Source: a virus
Reading direction: 5' to 3' (one strand)
DNA: 64,000 nt
Virus record (IMG/VR): IMGVR_UViG_3300028844_004047
Coordinates: 16,350 to 80,349 of that record
The notes below the pieces were generated by a model that worked only from the letters and a program-made list of their open reading frames with translations, was not told the DNA's origin and searched no databases. Position numbers and translations under genes: made by a program. Below are positions 8,099-16,258 of the stretch, piece by piece; within the stretch, counting starts at the first letter, position 1, and the number at the start of each line of letters is the position of its first letter.

Positions 8099-8830
8099 AT
8101 GGCTAGTTCAATTAATACAACTAATATAGACGGTACTTTTCCAGTCGCAGGACAAGATAATAGTTCACAGGGTTTTAGAGATAACTTTACTAACCTAAAG
8201 ACAAACCTTGGATATGCTAAAACTGAGATTGAAGATTTACAAACTAAAGTAGTTTTAAAATCCGCATTAACAGGTACTTCACTTGATAATGATATGGGTG
8301 GAAACACTATCTATAACGTTGAATTAAACAGAGCAGTAACTACTAAAAACTCAATTGGTACTGTAACAGGAACTTTTACTGTTAACTATCAATCAGGTGG
8401 TTACCAAACACTTACAACTAGCGGTGCAGTAACATTAGGCTTTAGTAATTGGCCCGCAACAGGCAAATATGCTGAAGTAGACGTTATGATTAACGTTGCA
8501 GATGTTACACATACTTTAACACTACCAGCGGCTGTATCACATGGCACAGATGGTATCCAAGGATATAGCTCAAATGTTATTACTTTTAGTGCAACAGGAA
8601 ACTACTTGTTGCGTTTCTCTTCAGACGACAATGGTTCTACAATAACAGTTCAACTGTTAAGTGGACCACAGGTTGCAAAAGGTTTAGTATACAGAACAAT
8701 TAGCACAAACACAGGTCAAGCAGGTGATACTGCTGGAATGGTGGCATATGATGCCAGTTACTTGTATGTTGCTATTGCTGACTACGATGGCTCAACTGCA
8801 ATTTGGACAAGAACCGCCCTTTCTTGGTAA
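8099..8830 (+). CDS. Virion structural / tail-fibre-like protein
   Basis: 243 residues. The N-terminus has NFTNLKTNLGYAKTEIEDLQ, predicting a short coiled coil after an IDGTFPVAGQDNSSQGFRDN module typical of marine phage fibres. The centre is beta-rich. The C-terminal 35 residues (GDTAGMVAYDASYLYVAIAD, then DGSTAIWTRTALSW) match the end of the protein encoded at 2991. This is the last gene of the structural block; a host-like promoter follows. Confidence 0.72.
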   Translation: MASSINTTNIDGTFPVAGQDNSSQGFRDNFTNLKTNLGYAKTEIEDLQTKVVLKSALTGTSLDNDMGGNTIYNVELNRAVTTKNSIGTVTGTFTVNYQSGGYQTLTTSGAVTLGFSNWPATGKYAEVDVMINVADVTHTLTLPAAVSHGTDGIQGYSSNVITFSATGNYLLRFSSDDNGSTITVQLLSGPQVAKGLVYRTISTNTGQAGDTAGMVAYDASYLYVAIADYDGSTAIWTRTALSW

Positions 8831-8849
8831 TATTTTTTACCAATAATAC

Positions 8850-8878
8850 TTGACTTTAACCTTCAATTATATTATAAT
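8850..8878 (+). promoter_or_regulatory. Sigma70-type promoter before prs
   Basis: TTGACT (8850-8855) and TATAAT (8873-8878) with a 17-bp spacer, 28 bases before the prs ATG. Confidence 0.75.
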
Positions 8879-8906
8879 CAGGATATAATATACTTACGGA
8901 GTTTCA

Positions 8907-9872
8907 ATGAAAATCATCGCAGGAAATAGCAACCTAGAACTTGCTAATGCAGTTTCCGAACATTGTTTTACAAATATTGTACCTTCTAATATCTCAACTT
9001 TTGCAGATGGTGAAAGTAGTGTAGAATTTTTAGAAAATGTTCGGGGCGAAGACGTCTTTATTATACAATCAACAAGTACACCAGTTAATGATAACTTAAT
9101 GGAATTAATGGTAATGATTGATGCCGCTAAACGTAGCAGTGCCAAACGTATTACCGCAGTTATTCCTTATTTTGGATATGCACGACAAGATAGAAAAAGT
9201 GCAAGTCGTACACCAATCACTGCCAAACTAGTAGCAAACTTAATTACCAAAGCAGGTGCAGATAGAATCCTTACAATGGATTTACACGCAGGACAGATAC
9301 AGGGCTTCTTTGATATTCCTGTTGATGACTTAACAAGCAGAATTGTATTTGCTAAAGATATTAAACGTAGACTTAATATGTATGGTAACAATCATATAGA
9401 TACAGTGTTTGTAAGTCCGGACGCAGGTGGAACTGTAAGAGCAAGAAAATTTGCAGAAATGTTTAATGGTGATATTGCCATTGTCGACAAACGTAGACCC
9501 AGAGCAGGCGAAAGCGAAGTAATGGGAATTATTGGAGACGTAGAAGGAAAACACGCAATACTAGTAGACGATATTATTGACAGCGGAGGTACATTATGTA
9601 ATGCCGCAAAAGTTATTATGGAACAAGGAGCATTATCTGTAAGGGCATATATTACACACGGTGTTTTAACAAATAGTGCTTGTCAAAAAGTTGAAGACAG
9701 TTGTCTTGAACATTTAATTATTACAGATTCTATTCAAAATCGTTGTCCAGATAACTGTAAGAAAACAATTCAAATATCAACTGGTGCTCTTTTTGGAGAA
9801 GCAATCAGAAGAATAACAAATGAGGAAAGTGTTTCTTCATTATTCAATACCTCATTAATGAAAACGGAGTAA
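8907..9872 (+). CDS. prs: Ribose-phosphate pyrophosphokinase (PRPP synthetase)
   Basis: 321 residues, full length for the family. Visible motifs are FADGESSVEF near the N-terminus, the ATP-binding YFGYARQDRK, the divalent-metal/ribose-5-phosphate region MDLHAGQIQGFF, and the PRPP-binding loop VDDIIDSGGT. The enzyme makes PRPP from ribose 5-phosphate and ATP, feeding nucleotide and NAD synthesis. With rpiB (12473) and mazG (9876) it suggests steering of host pentose phosphate into nucleotides (inference). It has its own strong host-like promoter and sits three bases before mazG. Confidence 0.93.
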   Translation: MKIIAGNSNLELANAVSEHCFTNIVPSNISTFADGESSVEFLENVRGEDVFIIQSTSTPVNDNLMELMVMIDAAKRSSAKRITAVIPYFGYARQDRKSASRTPITAKLVANLITKAGADRILTMDLHAGQIQGFFDIPVDDLTSRIVFAKDIKRRLNMYGNNHIDTVFVSPDAGGTVRARKFAEMFNGDIAIVDKRRPRAGESEVMGIIGDVEGKHAILVDDIIDSGGTLCNAAKVIMEQGALSVRAYITHGVLTNSACQKVEDSCLEHLIITDSIQNRCPDNCKKTIQISTGALFGEAIRRITNEESVSSLFNTSLMKTE

Positions 9873-9875
9873 TAA

Positions 9876-10283
9876 ATGCAAGTCGATTTGAACAAGTACA
9901 AAGAATTTGTTGAAGAAGTAACAAGTTTAGAATCAAACAAAACTATGGTGTTAAAACATACCATGGAAGAATTGGAAAAAGAAAGTGGTGTTAACATTGC
10001 ACTACTATTAACAGGTGCAATCGGTATTGCAAGTGAAGGAGGCGAATTTGCTGAAATTGTTAAAAAATGTATATTTCAAGGTAAACCACTTGATAATGAA
10101 ACTATCTTTCATGCTAAACGAGAACTTGGCGATATTATGTGGTATTGGATTAATAGTTGCAGGGCACTTGGTTTGGACCCAAATGAAGTAGTAGCAGAAA
10201 ATGTGAATAAACTTAAAGCACGTTATCCAGGTGGAGAGTTTGATGTACACTATTCAGAGAATCGTAAAGAAGGCGACCTTTGA
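9876..10283 (+). CDS. mazG: MazG-like nucleotide pyrophosphohydrolase
   Basis: 135 residues. The all-alpha NTP-PPase core has the metal-binding ExxE pattern in ASEGGEFAEIVKK and the second acidic motif in KRELGDIMWYW. Family members hydrolyse nucleoside triphosphates, and in marine phages they are proposed to alter (p)ppGpp or nucleotide pools. It lies three bases after prs and overlaps the next start by four bases, so it belongs to the prs operon. Confidence 0.88.
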   Translation: MQVDLNKYKEFVEEVTSLESNKTMVLKHTMEELEKESGVNIALLLTGAIGIASEGGEFAEIVKKCIFQGKPLDNETIFHAKRELGDIMWYWINSCRALGLDPNEVVAENVNKLKARYPGGEFDVHYSENRKEGDL

Positions 10284-10765
10284 TTGAAAAAATTAAAACA
10301 TGGATAGAAGAATTCGTTTCAACACATAACGAAACTATTGGACACGTTCCATGCCCATTTGCCAAACAGGCAATGTTAACAGATAAAATTAGATACAAGG
10401 AAGTAAACAGAGACAATACAGTTTCTACACTAGAAGACCTTGTAGATAATTGGAATGACAAATATGAAGTTGTAGTTGTTTATGCAAGAACATCAGAAAT
10501 GACACCAATGGAATTAGCCAAACTTGTTGAAGACTTTAATGAGGAGGCTATGAAAAAAGATATTGTAGCACTAGAAGATCATCCTAATGATTTTGAGATG
10601 TTAAATGGTGTTAAGATGAATTTTGGTAGTGCAATACTAATATTAGTTCAAAGATTAAGTAAACTTAATAATGCAAGTAAAATGTTACAAAAACAAGGGT
10701 ATTACGAAAACTGGAAACAAGAAAACTATGATGATGTAGTATCTTGGAGATTCAAAAGCCAATAA
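10280..10765 (+). CDS. Conserved phage protein, function unknown
   Basis: 161 residues starting at a TTG that overlaps the mazG stop (TTGA), which implies translational coupling. N-terminal GHVPCPFAKQAML contains the only cysteine-proline motif; the centre is mixed alpha/beta (YEVVVVYARTSEMT) and the C-terminus helical. No catalytic signature is recognised. The position suggests a role in early nucleotide metabolism. Confidence 0.6.
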   Translation: MIEKIKTWIEEFVSTHNETIGHVPCPFAKQAMLTDKIRYKEVNRDNTVSTLEDLVDNWNDKYEVVVVYARTSEMTPMELAKLVEDFNEEAMKKDIVALEDHPNDFEMLNGVKMNFGSAILILVQRLSKLNNASKMLQKQGYYENWKQENYDDVVSWRFKSQ

Positions 10766-10768
10766 ATA
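10761..10768 (+). promoter_or_regulatory. T4-like late promoter
   Basis: AATAAATA overlapping the stop of the previous gene, 25 bases before the ATG at 10793; TAGGAG serves as RBS. Confidence 0.6.
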
Positions 10769-10792
10769 CTACTTTAAGTAGGAGTATTATTA

Positions 10793-11215
10793 ATGGCCAT
10801 ATATGCCCGAGTAGATTTATCTAAATGTAATTACACAACGTTACCAAATTACAAGGTAATCAAGTCTCCTAATATAACAGAATTAAATAAAATTTACACA
10901 AAGTACTGTAGGTATAAAAAGTTTAAGAGTGTAATGCCTATATTTGATAGTGATTATAAAAACAATGATGTAATAGGTTATTACGACAATGACAAACTTG
11001 TTGCATTTAGTATTATCATAATACAAGATAAAGAAAATGTTGAAGCATTACAATTTGCATGGGATTATAAAAATCCTAAACTATTTTTAGGATTAAGAAG
11101 TTTAAGAAATGAATGTGCTATATATAAAGCAAAAGGCTACAAGTATATGTACTTAGGTGAAGCACATTCTTATAAAAAACAGATAGATGGCTTTGAGGTA
11201 TTAGGACCTCTATAA
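10793..11215 (+). CDS. GNAT-fold protein resembling the C-terminal domain of aminoacyl-tRNA-protein transferases
   Basis: 140 residues. The sequence DNDKLVAFSIIIIQD, then LRSLRNECAIYKAKGYKYMYLGEAHSYKKQIDGFEVLGPL, follows the order of the last third of Ate/Bpt transferases: a strand with a hydrophobic core, a helix, a YLG strand, then a lysine-rich segment. Those enzymes add Arg or Leu to protein N-termini. The N-terminal half of such enzymes is missing here, so the activity may differ. The stop is two bases before the amidinotransferase start, so the pair shares a late promoter. Confidence 0.4.
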   Translation: MAIYARVDLSKCNYTTLPNYKVIKSPNITELNKIYTKYCRYKKFKSVMPIFDSDYKNNDVIGYYDNDKLVAFSIIIIQDKENVEALQFAWDYKNPKLFLGLRSLRNECAIYKAKGYKYMYLGEAHSYKKQIDGFEVLGPL

Positions 11216-11216
11216 T

Positions 11217-12455
11217 ATGACATATAGAATTAATAAGGCAAATGCATACAATGGATGGGATCCTTTAAAACAGGTTGTACTTGGAAATGTATTTGAACCA
11301 GAGTTCTTTGAAGACCTTAAAGACCATAAGTTAAGAGATTTACTACAAAAACTTTTATACGAAACACACGAAGATTTAGACAACATACAAAAAACACTTG
11401 AAGATTTAGGAGTTGATGTAGTACGTTTACACCCTAATTTAACTCAAGCCGCCACGTTGGCAGAAACAACAACACACGGCGTTGGTTATTCTAGTATTAT
11501 GGAATACTATGAAGAACAAAAATCAGCATTTAATGGAATACCTAAGCCTGCATTAATGCCTAGAGATTACTTAATAACAATGGGCGATAAAATATTGTTA
11601 ACACAACAATATCCAGAGTTTCACAAATTTATGACATCAAGCGGACAAAACTTTATTAATCCGGATTGTTTGGATATGAGATTAACAGTTGATCCAAAAA
11701 AAAGAAAATTTAGAGGACCATTAAGACCTAGAAAAGAATATGTTGAATATGATACTACATATAAAGCAGAATGGTTTGATGTAAATATTCCAGAAGGAAC
11801 GTTTTCTAATGATCCTGATTTTATAAGAGCAATGGGTTATACTTGGGGATTTTGGGCACCAACTGTAACTAGAGTTGGCGACACTTTAATATTAGATACT
11901 AAAGATGTTGAAAATTTAGATGATGTAATGATAGAATTGTATCCACAATTTAAACGTACAAATACTGCTAACGGTGGTCACAGTGATGCAACATTTAATT
12001 TACCTAAACCTGGACTTGTTATTTGTGCTTCTTATCTAGATAAAGATACTTTTAAAGAAACTTGCCCGGGCTGGGACGTTTTAAAAATTCGTACAGGTAC
12101 AGAAAAAACTATGGAATCAGAATATGGTAGTTGGCAACAACAAAAGCATCTTACTGATGGTAAATGGTGGACACCTGATGCTAAAGATAATCCAGGATAT
12201 ACAAAGTTTATTGAAGAATGGTTAAACACTTGGACAGGGTATTCAGAAGAAACACAATTCGAAGTTAATATGTTAAGTGTAAATGAAAATACAATTTTAT
12301 CTATGAATTACCAAAAGCAAGTACATGATAAATTAAAAGAACATAAAATTGAGCCTATTTACTGTCGTTTTAGACACAGAAACTTCTGGGATGGTGGTTT
12401 ACACTGCTTAACACTAGATACAGTTCGTGAAGGTGGAATGCAAAGTTACTTTTAA
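11217..12455 (+). CDS. Amidinotransferase-family protein (glycine amidinotransferase-like)
   Basis: 412 residues. The penta-repeat fold is indicated by NGWDPLKQVVLGN at the N-terminus, the histidine region NGGHSDATFN, and the catalytic-cysteine motif WDGGLHCLTLDTVREGG with Cys397. Family members transfer the guanidino group of arginine to an amine such as glycine, or hydrolyse guanidino groups. The substrate cannot be read from sequence. It follows the Ate-like gene by one base; both act on arginine chemistry in known relatives, which may be coincidence. Confidence 0.72.
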   Translation: MTYRINKANAYNGWDPLKQVVLGNVFEPEFFEDLKDHKLRDLLQKLLYETHEDLDNIQKTLEDLGVDVVRLHPNLTQAATLAETTTHGVGYSSIMEYYEEQKSAFNGIPKPALMPRDYLITMGDKILLTQQYPEFHKFMTSSGQNFINPDCLDMRLTVDPKKRKFRGPLRPRKEYVEYDTTYKAEWFDVNIPEGTFSNDPDFIRAMGYTWGFWAPTVTRVGDTLILDTKDVENLDDVMIELYPQFKRTNTANGGHSDATFNLPKPGLVICASYLDKDTFKETCPGWDVLKIRTGTEKTMESEYGSWQQQKHLTDGKWWTPDAKDNPGYTKFIEEWLNTWTGYSEETQFEVNMLSVNENTILSMNYQKQVHDKLKEHKIEPIYCRFRHRNFWDGGLHCLTLDTVREGGMQSYF

Positions 12456-12472
12456 AAGGAGTAAATACTATT

Positions 12473-12934
12473 ATGGAAGACGTTAGTTTAGCAATCGGAA
12501 GTGACCACAGAGGTATAAAACTTAAAAACTATATATATGATTATGTAGCACCCAATACAGATGAAGAGCCTACAAAATTTAACATTAGTGTGTTAATTGA
12601 CGTAGGAGCATATGATGATAAATCTGTTGATTACCCAGATATTGTAAGTGAAGTAGCAAATAATATGGAGCATCAAACACATGGTATTCTAGTATGTGGT
12701 TCTGGATTTGGTGTAACTATTGCGGCAAATAGATATCCACATATCAGAGCGGCAAATTGTAGAACAGTAAAAGATGTAGTAATGGCTCGAAAACATAACA
12801 ACATAAATGTATTGTGTTTAGGTGCAGACTTTGTTAAAGTTACAGATGCTAAAGACATTGTTAAAGCATTTTTTAATACAAAGTTTGAAGGCGGCAGACA
12901 CGAAAAGAGATTAGGAAAATTGCGAAATGTATGA
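12473..12934 (+). CDS. rpiB: Ribose-5-phosphate isomerase B
   Basis: 153 residues. The RpiB/LacAB signatures are present: GSDHRGIKLK at the N-terminus, VDYPD, and the active-site segment VCGSGFGVTIAANRYPHIRAA with Cys75. The enzyme interconverts ribulose 5-phosphate and ribose 5-phosphate, the substrate of the PRPP synthetase encoded 3.5 kb upstream. AGGAG precedes the ATG and the 3' end overlaps the next small gene by eight bases. Confidence 0.88.
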   Translation: MEDVSLAIGSDHRGIKLKNYIYDYVAPNTDEEPTKFNISVLIDVGAYDDKSVDYPDIVSEVANNMEHQTHGILVCGSGFGVTIAANRYPHIRAANCRTVKDVVMARKHNNINVLCLGADFVKVTDAKDIVKAFFNTKFEGGRHEKRLGKLRNV

Positions 12935-13160
12935 TCCAAGAGGTGAAGATTTATCTAAAATAAAAGATGATGATTTAGTTGAACGTATTAGTAACTTACA
13001 CAAAAGAATGAAGTTCTTTTATAATACAGGCAATAATCAAGCAATATTACAGTTAAACGTTATGTTGTCTGAAGCAAATGCTGAACAACAACGTAGATGG
13101 GCCAAACAGGGCCAAGCACAGTTAGATAAAAAAGAAAAGAATAATATACTTGACAACTAA
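12927..13160 (+). CDS. Small helical protein, function unknown
   Basis: 77 residues, charged and predicted helical (DDLVERISNLHKRMKFFY, then NAEQQRRWAKQGQAQLDKKE). It overlaps rpiB by eight bases. The promoter TTGACA for the downstream gene lies inside its last codons. Confidence 0.55.
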   Translation: MYDPRGEDLSKIKDDDLVERISNLHKRMKFFYNTGNNQAILQLNVMLSEANAEQQRRWAKQGQAQLDKKEKNNILDN

Positions 13161-13179
13161 CCTTCATATGTTGTATAAT
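13150..13179 (+). promoter_or_regulatory. Sigma70-type promoter
   Basis: TTGACA (13150-13155) and TATAAT (13174-13179), spacer 18. The transcript would begin near 13186, which favours the ATG at 13202 over 13190. Confidence 0.7.
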
Positions 13180-13201
13180 ATACAATAATATGGAAAGAAA
13201 T

Positions 13202-13714
13202 ATGCATACTGACGAATACGGCATCGTATATCATAATGAATTAGAGTTATTTGAAGAACTTTATAAGAATCCTAAATTAGACATTAGTAAGTTTAATGTA
13301 ACTGATCCAGAGACTTATAATAAAAGTGCAGATAGACTTTATAGTGATGGGCCAAGATTACACTCGATAGAAAAGCCAAGCATTTCTGTAGAAGATTTTG
13401 ATAAAGAAAATCAAAGTCAATGGAATATGCCAAAAGAATATGAAGAATTTGATATATGCAAATGGTTATTGGAACAATGCAATAATGATGCAGAGTTACA
13501 AAGAGTCGGTGCAGAACTTCTTTTGTATCAAGAAAGAAATTTACTAAATCTATTAAAGTTTTTAAAGTATTTTGTGGAAACTATGAAGAAAAATAACGTA
13601 GTTATGGGACTAGGACGTGGTTCTAGTGTTTCAAGTTTTGTTTTATACAAGATAGGTGTACACAAAGTTAACAGTATGTACTATGATTTAGATGTGGGTG
13701 AATTCCTTAGATAA
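13202..13714 (+). CDS. Small protein with DNA polymerase III alpha-like GRGS motif
   Basis: 170 residues from ATG 13202 (GGAAAG RBS; an in-frame ATG at 13190 sits too close to the promoter). The C-terminal 40 residues read MGLGRGSSVSSFVLYKIGVH and then YDLDVGEFLR. They match the order of the C-family polymerase palm region (GPGRGSAAGSLVAY, then DLLFERFLNP). The catalytic aspartate motifs and PHP domain of PolIII are absent, so it is not a polymerase. It may be a domesticated fragment that binds DNA or nucleotides. Confidence 0.55.
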   Translation: MHTDEYGIVYHNELELFEELYKNPKLDISKFNVTDPETYNKSADRLYSDGPRLHSIEKPSISVEDFDKENQSQWNMPKEYEEFDICKWLLEQCNNDAELQRVGAELLLYQERNLLNLLKFLKYFVETMKKNNVVMGLGRGSSVSSFVLYKIGVHKVNSMYYDLDVGEFLR

Positions 13715-13717
13715 ATA
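13710..13717 (+). promoter_or_regulatory. T4-like late promoter
   Basis: GATAAATA overlapping the preceding stop codon, 29 bases before ATG 13746. Confidence 0.65.
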
Positions 13718-13745
13718 ATAGTAGTATATAACTTGGAGAAATATA

Positions 13746-14288
13746 ATGGCAAATAAGACATATAGAACTGCTAATGGTAAGCAAGTTGATATCGAGACAT
13801 TGTCTTTGCAAAATGAAACAATTATTGCAGTAGGCAACATGAGTGTAAATGCTCGTGGAGACCAACTTGGAGAAGGCGGCAAAATTGTTAGGACTAGAGA
13901 AGAGGTTATGAAAGAGCATTATGCAGTAACTAATTCTATTGTTCCAAATGATGACGCTATGCCTAGAGATCCTAATGTGGAGAACATTGAACAACCAGTA
14001 CAGGCACAACAACCTGCACCAGTTCATGAAACTCCGCCGGAACCTACACCAGAAGCAAATAAAATCGTTGAAGATGATCCTGCAGGTCCACTAGATGAAC
14101 CAGTAGCAGAAGGTCAAAATGACGAATGGGTAGAAGATGAAGATGGTAACTTTGTAAGACCAGAAGATGCAAAAGCATCAACTAAAGGTATTGCAGATGC
14201 ACTAGCAACATCTAAGTCAGTGAGTGTTCCTATGGAACAAACACCTAAACAAAAAGCAAGAGCTAAAAAAGGTATTAAGAGAATATAA
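13746..14288 (+). CDS. Conserved T4-like virion-associated protein
   Basis: 180 residues. The N-terminal 60 residues (YRTANGKQVDIETLSLQNE, then AVGNMSVNARGD) form a compact module I associate with structural-region proteins of marine T4-like phages. Residues ~70-150 are Pro/Glu/Gln-rich and disordered; the end is basic (KQKARAKKGIKRI). A late promoter and coupling (stop/start overlap by one base) to the gp31-like gene suggest a role in head or tail assembly. Confidence 0.6.
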   Translation: MANKTYRTANGKQVDIETLSLQNETIIAVGNMSVNARGDQLGEGGKIVRTREEVMKEHYAVTNSIVPNDDAMPRDPNVENIEQPVQAQQPAPVHETPPEPTPEANKIVEDDPAGPLDEPVAEGQNDEWVEDEDGNFVRPEDAKASTKGIADALATSKSVSVPMEQTPKQKARAKKGIKRI

Positions 14289-14653
14289 TGCAAGTAAATC
14301 ATAAACCCTCATACGAAGGAACTTATAAAGCAAATAGTGTAAAAGCATTGCATGATAATGTTCTAGTTAAAGACATGAACTTCGAAGAAAGAGTAACAGC
14401 CGGCGGAATTATCTTACGAAGTGATGATGGCACAAGCGACGGCGTTCGACCACGATGGGCTGAAGTTTATGCAGTCGGTTCAAAACAAGTAGATGTAAAA
14501 CCAGGACAATGGGTTTATGTCGAACATGGTAGATGGACACGTGGCGTACAAATTGAAGATAGCGAAGGAAACACATTTAAACTTCGTAAAGTAGATAAAG
14601 ACTCCATATTACTAGTATCTGATGAGGATCAAAGTGACTTTTCCGATAAATAG
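14288..14653 (+). CDS. 31: GroES-like co-chaperonin (T4 gp31-type)
   Basis: 121 residues. The GroES beta-barrel pattern is visible: VKALHDNVLVKDMNFEER, a mobile-loop region with TAGGIILRSDDGTSDG, then RWAEVYAVGSKQVDVKPGQW and YVEHGRWTRGVQI. T4 gp31 replaces host GroES so that GroEL can fold the major capsid protein; the same role is inferred here. The start overlaps the stop of the preceding late gene. Confidence 0.8.
   Translation: MQVNHKPSYEGTYKANSVKALHDNVLVKDMNFEERVTAGGIILRSDDGTSDGVRPRWAEVYAVGSKQVDVKPGQWVYVEHGRWTRGVQIEDSEGNTFKLRKVDKDSILLVSDEDQSDFSDK
14645..14652 (+). promoter_or_regulatory. Possible T4-like late promoter
   Basis: GATAAATA at the very end of the gp31-like gene, 77 bases before the tandem paralogue pair. 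Confidence 0.5.
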
Positions 14654-14655
14654 TA

Positions 14656-14672
14656 ATGTACAAAATGTACAT
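14656..14672 (+). promoter_or_regulatory. Inverted repeat ATGTACA-AAA-TGTACAT
   Basis: A perfect 7-bp dyad with a 3-base centre in the 75-base gap after the gp31-like gene. It could be an operator or mRNA hairpin. It lies just downstream of the late-promoter-like element. Confidence 0.45.
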
Positions 14673-14728
14673 AATTAAACTATACGCCTCGAGGTAGTAA
14701 TACTGGAAGGATCTTAGGAGAAAATAAA

Positions 14729-14986
14729 ATGGCAATTAGACATATATCTGATTTAGACGACAATAACGCAACAACATTCGCAGACATGACGGCATGGTAT
14801 GCTACACATGGTCCTTGTGGATCAAACAACACTGGTTGTACTTCAATTAACTTTGAATTACACACAGATGGACAAGGTTGTCGTAGAACAATTATATTTG
14901 AAGATGAAACCCAATTTCAGGCTTTCTTCCCAAATAGTGTTGACAAGGCTTTTACTGTAACAAGAATCGAAAAAGTAACTATATAA
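14729..14986 (+). CDS. Small protein, first of a tandem paralogue pair
   Basis: 85 residues beginning MAIRHISDLDDNNATTFADM. It aligns with the next protein over its whole length: a shared MAIRH start, a central HG.xGs segment, and FEL..........RRT followed by FED...F.A.FP. The fold is unknown and probably alpha/beta. CTTAGGAG precedes the ATG by ten bases. No catalytic motif is recognised. Confidence 0.6.
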   Translation: MAIRHISDLDDNNATTFADMTAWYATHGPCGSNNTGCTSINFELHTDGQGCRRTIIFEDETQFQAFFPNSVDKAFTVTRIEKVTI

Positions 14987-15000
14987 TAGGACCTAGTTAA

Positions 15001-15273
15001 ATGGCTATTAGACACGTTGCAGACATTGTTACGAAAAACGGAAATACATACGAAAATTTAGAAGAGTTTATTCTAGAACACGGCATGGTAGGATCAGGTG
15101 GCCCAAACACAGTTTCGGCTGATTTTGAATTATTACCTGCTAGAAATGGATTTAGAAGAACAGTAGTTTTTGAAGACAAAGCTCGTTATGATGCTTATTT
15201 TCCGATGATTAGTAACGCCGATTCGGCAAAGACTTGGACGTCAACAAAAGTTAGCGAAGAAATCATAGATTAG
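15001..15273 (+). CDS. Small protein, second of a tandem paralogue pair
   Basis: 90 residues, a diverged copy of the gene at 14729 (MAIRHVADIVTKNGNTYENL, FELLPARNGFRRTVVFEDKA). The pair is separated by 14 bases and probably arose by tandem duplication. It ends just before the promoter of the clamp-loader gene. Function unknown. Confidence 0.6.
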   Translation: MAIRHVADIVTKNGNTYENLEEFILEHGMVGSGGPNTVSADFELLPARNGFRRTVVFEDKARYDAYFPMISNADSAKTWTSTKVSEEIID

Positions 15274-15276
15274 TTC

Positions 15277-15305
15277 TTGACTTTCAAAACTTAATTGTAT
15301 ATAAT
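15277..15305 (+). promoter_or_regulatory. Sigma70-type promoter before gp44
   Basis: TTGACT (15277-15282) and TATAAT (15300-15305), spacer 17. Confidence 0.75.
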
Positions 15306-15333
15306 ATAATTAAATTACTTAAAAAGGTGCTCG

Positions 15334-16251
15334 ATGAAAGAACTATGGACTGAAAAATATAGACCCGCTTCTGTGGGTGATTATGTGTTTCGTGATGAAG
15401 CACAAAAGAAACAAGTTGAATCTTGGGTTTTGTCCGGCGCCATACCGCATCTACTTTTTAGTGGTGCACCTGGCGTTGGCAAAACTACACTAGCAAAGAT
15501 TCTTATTAACGAACTAGGCATCGATCAATATGATGTACTAGAAATAAATGCTAGTAGAGAAAATTCAGTAGACACAATTAGAGACAAAATAACTGGCTTT
15601 GTACAAACAATGCCTTTTGGAGAGTTTAAGATTGTACTACTAGACGAGGCGGACTACATTAGTCCAAATGGTCAGGCGGCATTACGTGGTGTTATGGAAA
15701 CATATGCCAGTACTGCTAGATTTGTTTTAACGTGTAATTATCCAAATAGAGTAATTCCAGCATTACATAGTCGTTGTCAAGGATTTCATATTGAAAAAAT
15801 TGATACAACAGAATTTACGGCAAGGATTGCCAAAATTCTTATTGACGAAAATGTGAAGTTTGAATTAGATGTTTTGGACAGTTACGTTAAAGCCACATAT
15901 CCAGACTTGCGTAAGAGTTTAAACTTATGTCAGATGAATACTGTGGATGGTGAGCTACAAAGCCCGAAGGAAAGTGAAAATACTACTGCTGATTATAAAC
16001 TAGCAATGGTAGACTTGTTTAAAGAAGGTAAAATTCGAGAAGCAAGAAAACTATTAACTAGTCAAGTAAGAGCAGACGAGATGGAAGATTTATTCCGTTG
16101 GATGTATGATAATTTGGAACTTTGGAGTGACACTGACGAAGGACAAGACAAGGCGATTCTAACAATTAGAAATGGTTTAGTTAATCATGCTCTAGTTAGC
16201 GATCCAGAGATCAATCTTTCAGCAACATTGGTTGAACTATCTCAGATTTAA
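15334..16251 (+). CDS. 44: Sliding-clamp loader large subunit (T4 gp44-type AAA+ ATPase)
   Basis: 305 residues. The AAA+ core has LWTEKYRPASVGDYVF at the N-terminus, Walker A GAPGVGKTT (about 46-54), Walker B VLLDEADYIS, and the SRC arginine-finger motif LHSRCQGFH. It loads gp45 (encoded at 51319) onto primer-template junctions for gp43 (48594). In T4 the small subunit gp62 follows immediately. Here a non-coding structured gap and an outer-membrane protein gene follow, so gp62 is elsewhere, unrecognised or absent. Confidence 0.9.
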   Translation: MKELWTEKYRPASVGDYVFRDEAQKKQVESWVLSGAIPHLLFSGAPGVGKTTLAKILINELGIDQYDVLEINASRENSVDTIRDKITGFVQTMPFGEFKIVLLDEADYISPNGQAALRGVMETYASTARFVLTCNYPNRVIPALHSRCQGFHIEKIDTTEFTARIAKILIDENVKFELDVLDSYVKATYPDLRKSLNLCQMNTVDGELQSPKESENTTADYKLAMVDLFKEGKIREARKLLTSQVRADEMEDLFRWMYDNLELWSDTDEGQDKAILTIRNGLVNHALVSDPEINLSATLVELSQI

Positions 16252-16258
16252 TCTAAGA

